Below, piece after piece: positions 15,837 to 24,411 of a DNA stretch of 64,000 bases. The stretch covers positions 1,982,309 through 2,046,308 of the forward strand of contig WACF01000001.1 of the NCBI GenBank assembly GCA_026192395.1. The letters are read 5' to 3'. This stretch comes from Proteobacteria bacterium 005FR1 (GTDB lineage Bacteria > Pseudomonadota > Gammaproteobacteria > Pseudomonadales > Cellvibrionaceae). The position numbers and the translations under genes are program-made. Below the pieces are notes generated by a model. That model saw only the letters and a program-made list of their open reading frames with translations. It had not been told where the DNA came from and did no database searches. The first letter of the stretch is position 1. Each line of letters starts with the position of its first letter.

Positions 15837-18656
15837 ATGGGAAAGTCCAGCACTGCTGCACCTGAAGTCAGTCCGGCGGTTCTCAAATCACTGCTGGCAT
15901 CAGGTCCTTATCTGCTCACGCTGCTGCGGGGGCCGGATCACCGCATCGCCTTCGCCACCAATCAGCTCAGCTCAGCCTTCCCCAATCGTGCTCTCATCGA
16001 TGTGCCACTCGCCAGGGCGATACCCGAACTCGAATCGTTCCTACCGGTTTTGGACCGCGTCCGCGAAGCCGCACTGGCGGGCGACGGCACGCCGCAACCC
16101 GTGCGCTTACCGGCCCCCGAAGAAGAATTCTCTGACAAGCAGCTGCAGTGGTATGTGAGAACCGTTCCAGACGGCGACAAAGTTATCCTGGCGTTGGCCG
16201 CCGTCGATTTGAACGAACCGATCGCGCGGACGCCCGCCGCCACCTATGCGCGCGATCTCAAATTCATGAGTCATCTGTCCGGCAGCCTCTTTGCGGTGAT
16301 GGGTCATGATCGCCGGTTCCGCAAAGTGAGCCCGACGTTTACCACCATTCTCGGCTGGCCGCCCACCGAGATTCTCGGCCGGGATGCGCTGGACCTGATC
16401 CACCCGGAGGACCGGAAGGCGACAGAGACGGGGCTCTCGCGACTGGCCGGCGGAAAGGCGATGCCAGCCTTCGAAAACCGTATGCTCGGCCCCGACGGCT
16501 CCTCCCGACGATTTCTGTGGAAAGCGCTGTCGATCCCTGAAGAGAAGCTCATCTATGCTGCAGGACGAGACATCACTGAAAGCAAGGCTGCCGAAGAGGC
16601 TCTGCTACGGGAAGCCGCAGCGAACTCGTTCCGCATTGCCTTGGCTGATGTCCTGCGACCGCTTGAAACTTCGCAGGACATTCAGCGGGAGTCCGCTCGC
16701 GTGATCGCCGAGTACTTCAAGGTACCGCGTGTGAACTTCGCGGTTATAGATTCGGAAAGGGAATTTGCGATCGTTCACGAGGAATATGCGGACAACGTTC
16801 CGAGTGCCGTCGGCGTGCACCGGGTGGCCGATTATCGTCATATTTTCGAACATGACGATACCCGGGTGGTCACGGTCTTCGATCTGAAGCAGAGCACGGA
16901 ATTTTCGGATGAAGAGCGCCAGGCCTACCGGCACCTGCAAATCGATGCATTCGTCATTATCCGCCTGATAAAGAAAAACCGTGTCGCCGGCGTGCTGACC
17001 GTGGCCGATACCAAGCCGCATCACTGGCACCATGCGGATGTAGCCCTGATGCAGGATGCGGCCGAGCGCATCTGGTCAGCCATCGAGCGCACCGAAGCTG
17101 AAGCGGAACTGCGCAAGAGCGAAGAACGCTACCGTCTGGTAGGACAGGCAACCAACGACATTCTGTGGGACTGGAATCCGGTGACCAACAAGGTGGAGTG
17201 GAACGATTCGCTCTACACGACCCTTGGCTACAAGCCCGAGGAGATCCAGGACATTCTGACCTGGCGCGAGCTGGTGCATCCGGACGACAAGCAGCGCGTG
17301 GTGAGCCGCTATTTCAAGGTAATGGATGCTCACGAGAATATATGGACAGACGAGTATCAGCTGCGCCGCAAAGATGGAACTTACGCTACTTTGCTGGACC
17401 GTGGTCTGATTGCGCGGGACGAAACCGGCAGACCTTATCGAATGGTGGGCTCGATGATGGATCTGACCGAGCGTCGTCGCGCCGAGGAAGCCCTGCGGGA
17501 GGCCAATGCAAAGTTGGTGGACAGCGACCGGCGCAAAGATGAGTTTCTCGCTATGCTGGCCCACGAGCTGCGCAACCCGCTGGCTGCGATTCACAACACC
17601 GTACAATTGCTGGACAGAGTCAGCCGTGACGACCGCACCCGGCACTTTCTGGAAATTCTGCGCCGTCAGAGTGAGACGTTGGGTGGACTGGTGGATGACC
17701 TGCTCGATGTGTCGCGAGTGACGCGAGGGCTGGTGATGCTCCGCCAGGAGGCGGTGAATATGAACGCGATCGCTGAACGGGCGCTCGAAAGCATTCGCAT
17801 CCTGGCCGAGCAAAAACGTCACCGGACTCATCTGGAACTGGCGCAAGAGCCGGTCATTGTGCAAGGCGATCCGATGCGTTTAGAGCAGATTCTGGTAAAC
17901 CTGCTGACCAACGCGGCCAAGTACACCGACCCCGGCGGCTTCATCGATCTGGAAGTCGGGAAGCAAGACGATTGTGCCGTAATCCGGGTACGCGACACCG
18001 GAATCGGCATTGCCCCGGAAATGAGAGAGCACATCTTCGACCTTTTCGGGCAGGCCGAACGCGGGCTGGACCGAGCTCAGGGAGGTTTGGGAATCGGGCT
18101 CACCATCGTCAAGCGCCTCATAGAACTGCACGGTGGCAAAATCGACGTGCGCAGTGAGGGTCTTGGACGCGGCGCCGAGTTCGCCATCACTTTGCCGCTG
18201 ATAGCCATGAGCGAAGCGTGGGTCCTTCCGCCCCGGGAGGAAAGCACCGCGCCGGAGCGAAAGCGGGTATTGGTGGTCGAAGATAGTCCCGACATCGCCG
18301 AAACGCTCACCGCATTGCTCGAAGCATCCGGGCACGAGGTGGCAGCAGCGAACGACGGCCCCAGCGCGCTTGAGATAGCCAGGCAGTTCGATCCCGACCT
18401 GGTGCTGCTCGATATAGGCTTACCGGGTATGGACGGTTATGAGGTCGCGCGCCGCATGCGGGAAAATCCAAGTACTCACGACACCGTTTTGGCAGCTCTG
18501 ACCGGCTATGGTCAGGAAAGCGATCGTCGTTCCACGGAAGCGGCCGGCTTCAATGCTCACTTCGTCAAGCCGGTGGATTTCCAGATTCTGAACAATTTCG
18601 TCAACAGCGTGCCGTCCGTGCATGCGCGCCAGCGTCCGGACTCGCCTCCCCACTGA
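15837..18656 (+). CDS. PAS-PAS-GAF-PAS hybrid histidine kinase with receiver
   Basis: The 939-residue soluble protein contains, in order, a PAS-like region (20-125), PAS (140-250), GAF (255-420), PAS/PAC (430-545), HisKA with His576 in MLAHELRNPLA, HATPase_c (about 670-790) and a C-terminal receiver with phosphoacceptor Asp859 in LVLLDIGLPGMDG. There are no membrane helices. AGAGG at 15824-15828, eight bases before the ATG at 15837, supports this start over an upstream in-frame ATG at 15759. The GAF region is paralogous to that of the kinase at 11408. No output protein is encoded next to it; the CheY-like regulator at 11020 is a possible downstream partner. Confidence 0.93.
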   Translation: MGKSSTAAPEVSPAVLKSLLASGPYLLTLLRGPDHRIAFATNQLSSAFPNRALIDVPLARAIPELESFLPVLDRVREAALAGDGTPQPVRLPAPEEEFSDKQLQWYVRTVPDGDKVILALAAVDLNEPIARTPAATYARDLKFMSHLSGSLFAVMGHDRRFRKVSPTFTTILGWPPTEILGRDALDLIHPEDRKATETGLSRLAGGKAMPAFENRMLGPDGSSRRFLWKALSIPEEKLIYAAGRDITESKAAEEALLREAAANSFRIALADVLRPLETSQDIQRESARVIAEYFKVPRVNFAVIDSEREFAIVHEEYADNVPSAVGVHRVADYRHIFEHDDTRVVTVFDLKQSTEFSDEERQAYRHLQIDAFVIIRLIKKNRVAGVLTVADTKPHHWHHADVALMQDAAERIWSAIERTEAEAELRKSEERYRLVGQATNDILWDWNPVTNKVEWNDSLYTTLGYKPEEIQDILTWRELVHPDDKQRVVSRYFKVMDAHENIWTDEYQLRRKDGTYATLLDRGLIARDETGRPYRMVGSMMDLTERRRAEEALREANAKLVDSDRRKDEFLAMLAHELRNPLAAIHNTVQLLDRVSRDDRTRHFLEILRRQSETLGGLVDDLLDVSRVTRGLVMLRQEAVNMNAIAERALESIRILAEQKRHRTHLELAQEPVIVQGDPMRLEQILVNLLTNAAKYTDPGGFIDLEVGKQDDCAVIRVRDTGIGIAPEMREHIFDLFGQAERGLDRAQGGLGIGLTIVKRLIELHGGKIDVRSEGLGRGAEFAITLPLIAMSEAWVLPPREESTAPERKRVLVVEDSPDIAETLTALLEASGHEVAAANDGPSALEIARQFDPDLVLLDIGLPGMDGYEVARRMRENPSTHDTVLAALTGYGQESDRRSTEAAGFNAHFVKPVDFQILNNFVNSVPSVHARQRPDSPPH

Positions 18657-18682
18657 CTGATGGTTCTTTGTGACAAACGGCC

Positions 18683-19030
18683 TCAGAGATCGGTGTATTT
18701 GCTCGCCTTGCCGCGGGATAGTTCCACCGGATATTTGCGCGCATTCTGCTTCAGCTTGCGCTGCGCTTCGGCGATGATATCCATGTCCAACCGGGCCGCC
18801 AGCAAAATGAGGTAGAGCTGCACGTCCGCCACTTCGTCGGCCACCCGGCGACGCTGTTCGGGATCGAGATTCTTCGATTGTGACTCGGTCAGCCACTGGA
18901 AACATTCCGCCAGCTCGCCAACCTCCCCGCAAATCGCCATTGTGAGGTTCTTCGGCGACTGGAACTGTTCCCAGTCGCGCTCGCGGGCAAATCCGAGTAA
19001 TTGCTGTTTGAGTTCTTCGAGAGAATCCAT
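18683..19030 (-). CDS. MazG-like nucleotide pyrophosphohydrolase
   Basis: The 115-residue all-alpha NTP-pyrophosphatase resembles the RS21-C6/dCTPase subgroup. Metal-binding acidic motifs are seen in ICGEVGELAECFQW and in VADEVADVQLYLI. Relatives hydrolyse non-canonical or excess dNTPs to monophosphates, cleaning the nucleotide pool. GGAGGA directly precedes GTG (19033) and ATG (19030); the ATG is preferred, although spacing is short for either. It converges on the hybrid kinase gene and is divergent from the DUF2489 gene. Confidence 0.92.
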   Translation of the reverse strand: MDSLEELKQQLLGFARERDWEQFQSPKNLTMAICGEVGELAECFQWLTESQSKNLDPEQRRRVADEVADVQLYLILLAARLDMDIIAEAQRKLKQNARKYPVELSRGKASKYTDL

Positions 19031-19172
19031 CACTCCTCCGGCGGTTGGCCATTATTGAATTAGAAAACGGAATCATGTGGAGCTGAATCGGGCAGCACCA
19101 TCATTCGCCGATGCACTTTACCCCCGGCGGGCGGTCTCCTACACTCCGCTTTTGCAATTGTGAAGCTTGATT

Positions 19173-19625
19173 ATGTCTGTGCAGTTCTGGCTGGCCCTTG
19201 CCGCCGTTTTGATAATCGCCAGTCTGGCGGGCTACGCCATCTGGCTCTGGTTCAGAGTATGGCAGCAACACAAAGCTCGGTCGGCCGCCAGAGAGCAGCG
19301 CCAGGGCGAACGCAACCAACGCCTGGCCCGGGATATCGAGTTCCTGGCTCAGAGCCTGCTGAGTGGGCAGGTGCCCGCAATTGAAGGCGCAATCCGCATC
19401 AAAGTGCTGCTGGACAATTACAGTGGACCGCGCCGCGCGGAACTCGATCTGCAGGTATTCGATACCATTTACGATTCGACCGCTCACATCCCCACGCATC
19501 AGTCCTGGAAAGCCCTGAGCCGTTCTGAACGACGCTTTCATGAACGGCATATGGAAACTCTGGAACAAAACCATCGAGAACAGTTGCGCAGCGCTGCGAG
19601 CCAACTAACAAACGGACTCGGCTGA
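19173..19625 (+). CDS. DUF2489 family membrane-anchored protein
   Basis: The 150-residue protein has one N-terminal membrane helix (about residues 5-27) and a charged helical cytoplasmic part containing the DUF2489 core (IKVLLDNY, VFDTIYDSTAHIPTHQSW). The family is restricted mostly to gammaproteobacteria and has no known function. The ATG at 19173 starts just before the helix; the TTG two codons upstream is less likely. Confidence 0.85.
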   Translation: MSVQFWLALAAVLIIASLAGYAIWLWFRVWQQHKARSAAREQRQGERNQRLARDIEFLAQSLLSGQVPAIEGAIRIKVLLDNYSGPRRAELDLQVFDTIYDSTAHIPTHQSWKALSRSERRFHERHMETLEQNHREQLRSAASQLTNGLG

Positions 19626-19643
19626 ATCGCTGATTTCCGAGAG

Positions 19644-20069
19644 TTATTTCGGGTACAGAATAAGCTGCGTACAGCGAAACAGGGCGATGGTTTTGCCGGT
19701 GTCCTTGTTTTTCACTTCCGCATCCCAGACCTGCGTAGTTCTGCCGCCGTGAAACAGCGTAGCCGTACAGCTAATCGCTCCCTCGCGGGCCGTGCCCAGG
19801 TGATTCGATTTGAGCTCTATCGTCGTGAAGCCCTGAGCGCCTTCGGGCAGATTGCTCATGCATCCGTAGCCGCAGCAGGAGTCCGCCAGGGTGACTACAC
19901 TGCCCGCATGCAAATAACCGTTGGGCGCCATCACGCCGCGACTTACCGGCAGCTCGGCGGATACGCTGCCTTTCGACACGGCGGTGACCACCATGCCCAG
20001 CAAGCCGGGCAGAAATCCCTCGCCCACTTTGTTGAAGTGATCCGGGTTGAAATTGTCCGTGGGTAGCAT
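19644..20069 (-). CDS. PaaI-like hotdog-fold thioesterase
   Basis: The 141-residue protein has the hotdog-fold acyl-CoA thioesterase signature of the PaaI/YdiI group: GVMAPNGYLHAGSVVTLADSC with its active-site Asn/His/Asp region, then FTTIELKSNHLGTAREGAISC. It should hydrolyse an acyl- or aryl-CoA in the cytoplasm. AGGAG six bases before the ATG at 20069 fixes the start. It is divergent from the DUF3820 gene and converges on the DUF2489 gene, 18 bases away. Confidence 0.9.
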   Translation of the reverse strand: MLPTDNFNPDHFNKVGEGFLPGLLGMVVTAVSKGSVSAELPVSRGVMAPNGYLHAGSVVTLADSCCGYGCMSNLPEGAQGFTTIELKSNHLGTAREGAISCTATLFHGGRTTQVWDAEVKNKDTGKTIALFRCTQLILYPK

Positions 20070-20148
20070 TTTAACTCCTGAACTAATCGAATTCGGCCAC
20101 ACTGGCCGGCGGATGATAAGATCAACCGGCCCAACGAGGAGACTCACT

Positions 20149-20370
20149 ATGGAGCTCGACAGCGAGGCACTGCTCGCCGCCATCAACCAGACCATGCCCT
20201 TTGGCAAGTACAAGGGTCGCAAATTGCTGGAGCTTCCTGAACCTTATCTGGTCTGGTTCCACCAGACGGGTTTTCCGGAAGGGCAATTGGGCCGGCAGCT
20301 CGCAATGATATACGAGATCAAGCTCAATGGGCTCGAGGGCATGCTCCGGCCTCTACTGAAAAATCGATAA
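20149..20370 (+). CDS. DUF3820 family small protein
   Basis: The 73-residue product matches DUF3820, marked by MPFGKYKGRKLLELPEPYLVWF and the following FPEGQLGRQL. The FGKYKG motif also occurs in exonuclease-associated domains, but no enzymatic activity is known for this stand-alone form. GAGGAG seven bases before the ATG at 20149 fixes the start. It shares an 80-base divergent promoter region with the thioesterase gene. Confidence 0.88.
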   Translation: MELDSEALLAAINQTMPFGKYKGRKLLELPEPYLVWFHQTGFPEGQLGRQLAMIYEIKLNGLEGMLRPLLKNR

Positions 20371-20410
20371 CGACGAAAAATTTCATTTTTTATTTCTGGG
20401 GGAGTGAACG

Positions 20411-20809
20411 ATGAATCTTGTGGTTACCAGCGGTGTACTGATTGCCTGTGTCGTGCTGAACCTGATTTTGGTTGGCTATATCACCCGTTTGCGCCTGAGC
20501 GAAAAAGTGGCGTTCGGGCATGGTGAAAGCCACAAGCTGAATGTGGCGATCCGCGCGCACGCCAATCTGCTCGAGAATGCTGCCTTCGTCATTCTGCTGT
20601 TTCTGGTCGCCGAGCTTCAGGGCGTCAGTCGCTGGCTGCTTGCGGTGTTGGGGCTTGTATTCGTGATCGCACGGCTGGCCCATGCCCAGGGTCTCATTCG
20701 CTCCAGCGGGCAAACTCATCCGGGGCGTTACTACGGCACACTTTTCTCGTGGCTGACCATGGCCGCCCTTGCCCTCATTCTGCTCTGGCGCATGCTTACC
20801 GCGCAGTAG
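20411..20809 (+). CDS. MAPEG family membrane protein
   Basis: The 132-residue, four-helix protein of the MAPEG superfamily carries the SHKLNVAIRAHANLLENAAF loop, which corresponds to the conserved RxxxNxxE region. It resembles the YecN-type bacterial subgroup. GGGGGAG precedes the ATG at 20411 by seven bases. It is the second MAPEG gene in the window (the first is at 148-531) but is not a recent duplicate. Confidence 0.9.
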   Translation: MNLVVTSGVLIACVVLNLILVGYITRLRLSEKVAFGHGESHKLNVAIRAHANLLENAAFVILLFLVAELQGVSRWLLAVLGLVFVIARLAHAQGLIRSSGQTHPGRYYGTLFSWLTMAALALILLWRMLTAQ

Positions 20810-20861
20810 GCCAAGCGCGCGATGCGACCACCGAGACAAGTTAAAGAAGAGAGTTTTTGTG

Positions 20862-21182
20862 ATGCAACAGAAGTACAGCCAGGTGGCAGAGCTACTGATC
20901 GATCTCGAGTGCACTCTGCGCAACATGAATCTGTGGAGCAATGAACGGCCCAGCCAGGAAGCGCTCGCCAGCCAGCAGCCCTTTTGCATCGATACGCTGG
21001 ATTTCGATCAATGGTTGCAGTTCGTGTTTATCGAGCGGATGAGCCTCATTGTGGAGCGCGAGCTGCCACTGCCCACCGAATGCGGGCTTGCGCCAATGGC
21101 GGAGGAGTACTTCCGAGGCAGGACCACTCCCAGCACGCTGATCCGGCAGCTGGAAGCAATTGATCGGACGCTGTCGTCCTGA
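20862..21182 (+). CDS. yqcC: YqcC family protein
   Basis: The 106-residue cytoplasmic protein is of the YqcC/DUF446 family, recognised by LLIDLECTLRNMNLWSNERPSQEALASQQPFCIDTLDFDQWLQ (read here in parts) and FIERM. The fold is a helical bundle and no function is established. In E. coli, yqcC is next to the pseudouridine synthase gene truC; no such neighbour is present here. It is convergent with the diguanylate cyclase gene, with 10 bases between the stops. Confidence 0.88.
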   Translation: MQQKYSQVAELLIDLECTLRNMNLWSNERPSQEALASQQPFCIDTLDFDQWLQFVFIERMSLIVERELPLPTECGLAPMAEEYFRGRTTPSTLIRQLEAIDRTLSS

Positions 21183-21192
21183 ACCGGTGGCA

Positions 21193-22224
21193 TCAGCCTT
21201 CCAGTGGCAGGCTTTCCGCCGATGTCACCCCGGAATGAGTCTGCACGCGATTGCGTCCGGAGGACTTCGCTTCGTACAAGGCCGCGTCGGCACGCGAGAT
21301 CAGATCCTGCATCTGATCGCCCTGGCAGGGAACCATTGCAGCCACACCGACGGAAACAGTGACCCATCTCGACACTCGAGAACGACCGTGAGGAATATTG
21401 GAGGATTCCACGGCCTCACAGAGCTCCCTCGCTTTCATCTCCGCATCCTCTTCACTGATACCCGGCAGCAGGAAGATGAATTCTTCTCCGCCGTAGCGGG
21501 CAAGCGTGTCGGTGGAGCGTTGCAAAATGCCGGAGAGAATGCCGGCGACTGTTTTCAGGGCGGCATCGCCGCCCGGGTGTCCATGATAATCGTTGTATTC
21601 CTTGAATGAATCCACGTCCACCATGACGATGGCGATCGAACTCTGCTCGCGCATTGCGCGGCCCCACTCGCGATGGAAGTCCCGGTCGAAGAGGCGGCGG
21701 TTGGCTACCCCGGTGAGCGGATCGCGTTCGGCGAGCGCTTTCAGATTCTGTTCACGGCTCTTGAAGGTGCGCAAATCCATGACTGCGACCAGACCGTAGA
21801 TATCTCTTCCCAGTCGGAAGGTGCGTACACGGGTAATCGCGGGGATCTCCTCGCCGCTTTTGCTCAGGCAGCGGATTTCGTTATCCATCGCCTTGCCGGG
21901 GGAGCCACGCAGAAATTCGGATCGTTGGCGCTGGTGCCGCTCAGCGAATTCTCCGGGCATCAGGGCTTCCACATTGAGCTGACGGAATTCCTCGTCGCTG
22001 TAGCCGAAAAGATCGGTTGCGGGCTGGGACGAGGCGATTATCCTGCCGCCTGCATCGACGATAAGGACGCTGTCCGGAAACATCCGGGCCACGACGGTCA
22101 TGCTCTGTTCAGGTGACTGACATACCCGGCGATGCCGATAGTAGAAGGCCATGCCCCAGCCCACTGCGCCGAATCCCACGGCCAGCACTGTCCAGGTAAA
22201 CGGGTTCGTCAATAACTCAATCAT
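21193..22224 (-). CDS. PAS-GGDEF diguanylate cyclase
   Basis: The 343-residue protein has an N-terminal membrane helix (about 9-28), a PAS domain (about 40-155) and a GGDEF domain (about 170-335). The active site is GGEEF, and an RxxD product-inhibition site (RSTD) lies five residues before it, so it should make cyclic di-GMP and be feedback-inhibited. The ATG at 22224 places the helix at the extreme N-terminus; a TTG six codons upstream is less likely. Confidence 0.93.
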   Translation of the reverse strand: MIELLTNPFTWTVLAVGFGAVGWGMAFYYRHRRVCQSPEQSMTVVARMFPDSVLIVDAGGRIIASSQPATDLFGYSDEEFRQLNVEALMPGEFAERHQRQRSEFLRGSPGKAMDNEIRCLSKSGEEIPAITRVRTFRLGRDIYGLVAVMDLRTFKSREQNLKALAERDPLTGVANRRLFDRDFHREWGRAMREQSSIAIVMVDVDSFKEYNDYHGHPGGDAALKTVAGILSGILQRSTDTLARYGGEEFIFLLPGISEEDAEMKARELCEAVESSNIPHGRSRVSRWVTVSVGVAAMVPCQGDQMQDLISRADAALYEAKSSGRNRVQTHSGVTSAESLPLEG

Positions 22225-22510
22225 GGTAACCAGCAAGAACAACAGAGATCTGCACGGCGAGAGCCGCTGTAATCAAGAGCCGAGGGCTCGTGTATCACTT
22301 GCGGCTGGCAACAGGGGCCCAGTTACGGGGGTCCTTAAGGTTGAGAGGTTCGTCCTGGGGTCGCGCGGGGATGGAGCAAGTGTAGGCCGAAGCCTAGAGA
22401 GGATAGTCAGCAGCGTCAAGAGAAAATGGATTACTTGACATGAGTCATGGAAAACTTATCAATTCCTTGAACAAGCCGCCTCGTGCGATCCTCGCAGCCG
22501 CTTGGCGCGA

Positions 22511-22894
22511 TCATTCCTCGCGGCTCATGTGTGCCACCTTGTGGGCGTTCTGCTCCCAGTGCTGTCCGTCGAAATCCATGTAGCGGGCGTTCTTCAAGGG
22601 TTCGTCCAGACAGTTCACGTTGATGTCGATTCCGTCCGGATTAGAACGGGGTGTGTAAAACGGCTTTATTCCGCAAGTACGGCAGAAGGTATGCTTCGCC
22701 ACCCCGGTGTTGAAGGTGTAGGTGGTCAGCTGATCTTCACCGGACAGCAGTTTGAAACGGGCTTTCGGAACGATCAAGTGAAGGAAGCCGGACATTCTGC
22801 AGATAGAGCAATTGCATCGCACTACCTCCGGCTCATCGGGTACTTCGGCTTCGAATCTTACTGCACGACAATGGCAAGCGCCTGAACAGGTCAT
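22511..22894 (-). CDS. GFA-family zinc-binding protein
   Basis: The 127-residue protein belongs to the glutathione-dependent formaldehyde-activating enzyme-like family (Mss4-like fold). Zinc ligands are visible as CHC near the N-terminus, CNCSIC around residue 35 and CRTCG around residue 75. The family is broad and most members are not proven to act on formaldehyde. The ATG at 22894 starts directly at the conserved TCSGACHC; the frame extends nine codons further upstream. Confidence 0.9.
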   Translation of the reverse strand: MTCSGACHCRAVRFEAEVPDEPEVVRCNCSICRMSGFLHLIVPKARFKLLSGEDQLTTYTFNTGVAKHTFCRTCGIKPFYTPRSNPDGIDINVNCLDEPLKNARYMDFDGQHWEQNAHKVAHMSREE

Positions 22895-22926
22895 TTCGCT
22901 AATCCTCTTTTGAAATCGCACTCAAC

Positions 22927-24207
22927 TCAGCGATCCGAATCCATGCAATTTGCATAGAAGGTGACCGTGGCCGGCCAGTCCGAAAAAACGCCGAGCACTC
23001 CCACATCCCGGGCGAGCACATCCAAAACCCGGTAGACGTCGCCCTCGCGGCGAATCACATCGACCGCAGGCTCCTTTGTCTCTGGATTGGGCAGCTCACC
23101 GTTCAGCGTCTGGTAATACCAGCCACCGCCGTTTTTCAGCGGACCCGAACGTTCCAGACTCCATGCGATGATCTTCAGCCCGGCGGCTCTGGCTTCCCGC
23201 GCATAAACGGAAGGGACTATCTCGTTGCCTTGGGCTGCAAGCTCGTTGCCCTGAGCTTCAAGCAGCATCCACAAAGGAGGGGCGATGATGTTAACGCCCA
23301 TGTCGGCAAGCTCGGTCATGCCGGGCTCCCAGGTAGCGGGATCCCGGTGGTTGAAATCGGGATTGCCGTCGCGATCATCCAGGTAGACCGCCTGCCGGCC
23401 AAACGCGGGTTCGTTTTCAATCCAGTAGCGAACGTCGGCCAGGCTGAAGGACTGCGGCCAGACCTGCGAAGCCGGTACTTGCTCGGCCTCGTATTCATCG
23501 ATGAACTTCTGCGCGTACTCCACTTGGCTCATGCCCTTGAAGGGCATCGACACGCTCGGTGCTTTCAGTTCGGGTGCCATTTTGACATTCAGATCCCGGA
23601 ACAGCTCGATGCTCTCGCGATGGGTCAATAGCGTTCCCAGGGAATCGCCCGCTTTGATGTCCACAAACTCGGTCGCTGTTTGCGCCTTCGGGTTGTGGCG
23701 ATCCTGCTTGCCTCTCAGCGTTCTGAACTCGGCCAGTGTGATGTCGCTGGTACAGCATTCCGCCGAGGCTGCCTGTACGAGATTCCCGTCCCGGTCGAAA
23801 ATCGCCGGCTGGAATGGCGTTCGACAGCGCGCCGCCAGCTCGGTGTCGAGAATATCGGTCGTAGTGTGCAGATCGCATTGGGAATGCCGGCAGACCAGCT
23901 CTTTATCACTGGTAAAGGTCACGTCGCACTCGACGATGCCCGCCCCCTGGCGCGCCGCCGCCTCGTAGGATTCCCGGGTGTGCTCCGGAAACATCAGCGG
24001 CGCCCCGCGGTGGCCGATCGAAAAATCCGTAGCGGTGAAAGGGCCCTCACAGGCCTGCAACCGGCTTCTCAGCGCGCTCGCCTCCATGTCCTCCGCCAGC
24101 CGCTGAGGACGCGGTCCCAGTTCTACAGGTTTTTCGGCGCTTGCCTGTGAGGACATCGCAAGAACACAAGCCAGGGTCAGCACTGCGGAAACAATCGGAC
24201 GCTGCAT
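22927..24207 (-). CDS. Periplasmic glycerophosphodiester phosphodiesterase
   Basis: The 426-residue exported protein is of the GlpQ/GDPD family. It has a signal peptide (1-24), the catalytic [16 protein letters not shown] block, the metal-binding ECDV motif and a second conserved His in CRHSQCDLH. It should cleave glycerophosphodiesters from lipid head-groups into glycerol 3-phosphate and an alcohol. GGAGG seven bases before the ATG at 24207 fixes the start. It is divergent from a TonB-dependent receptor gene, which suggests a joint uptake and hydrolysis system for organophosphate. The insertion with four Cys (about residues 110-160) is larger than in E. coli GlpQ. Confidence 0.92.
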   Translation of the reverse strand: MQRPIVSAVLTLACVLAMSSQASAEKPVELGPRPQRLAEDMEASALRSRLQACEGPFTATDFSIGHRGAPLMFPEHTRESYEAAARQGAGIVECDVTFTSDKELVCRHSQCDLHTTTDILDTELAARCRTPFQPAIFDRDGNLVQAASAECCTSDITLAEFRTLRGKQDRHNPKAQTATEFVDIKAGDSLGTLLTHRESIELFRDLNVKMAPELKAPSVSMPFKGMSQVEYAQKFIDEYEAEQVPASQVWPQSFSLADVRYWIENEPAFGRQAVYLDDRDGNPDFNHRDPATWEPGMTELADMGVNIIAPPLWMLLEAQGNELAAQGNEIVPSVYAREARAAGLKIIAWSLERSGPLKNGGGWYYQTLNGELPNPETKEPAVDVIRREGDVYRVLDVLARDVGVLGVFSDWPATVTFYANCMDSDR

Positions 24208-24270
24208 GAGAAATCCTCCAGGATAATGATGAGGCGATTAAAGCACGTCATTGTGACGGTAGTGTAAACG

Positions 24271-24288
24271 CTGTCACGGAAAAGTCCC
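24271..24288 (+). promoter_or_regulatory. Candidate Pho box between GDPD and TonB receptor genes
   Basis: CTGTCACGGAAAAGTCCC matches 11 of 18 positions of the E. coli phoA-type PhoB box: an intact first CTGTCA half, then GTC and C of the second half at the 11-base repeat spacing. The second half is degenerate. The location in the divergent region makes sense for phosphate control of both genes. Confidence 0.3.
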
Positions 24289-24411
24289 AATTCCTTCATC
24301 TTTCAGTAATCGCGCTGTCAATTTCCGCTTCTACACTCGGCGGGCCTCGGCGGAGCGCCAACCAGCCCGCCCGGGTCGAAGCTAAAAACTTTTCTTTTGG
24401 GGACACCAACA

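Noticed and set aside
22435-22462. Plus-strand promoter-like pair TTGACA (22435) and TATCAA (22457) with no gene behind it
   Set aside because: It points into the 3' end of a minus-strand gene and no small RNA structure or terminator follows, so it is more likely chance. A transcript start here in RNA-seq would change this.
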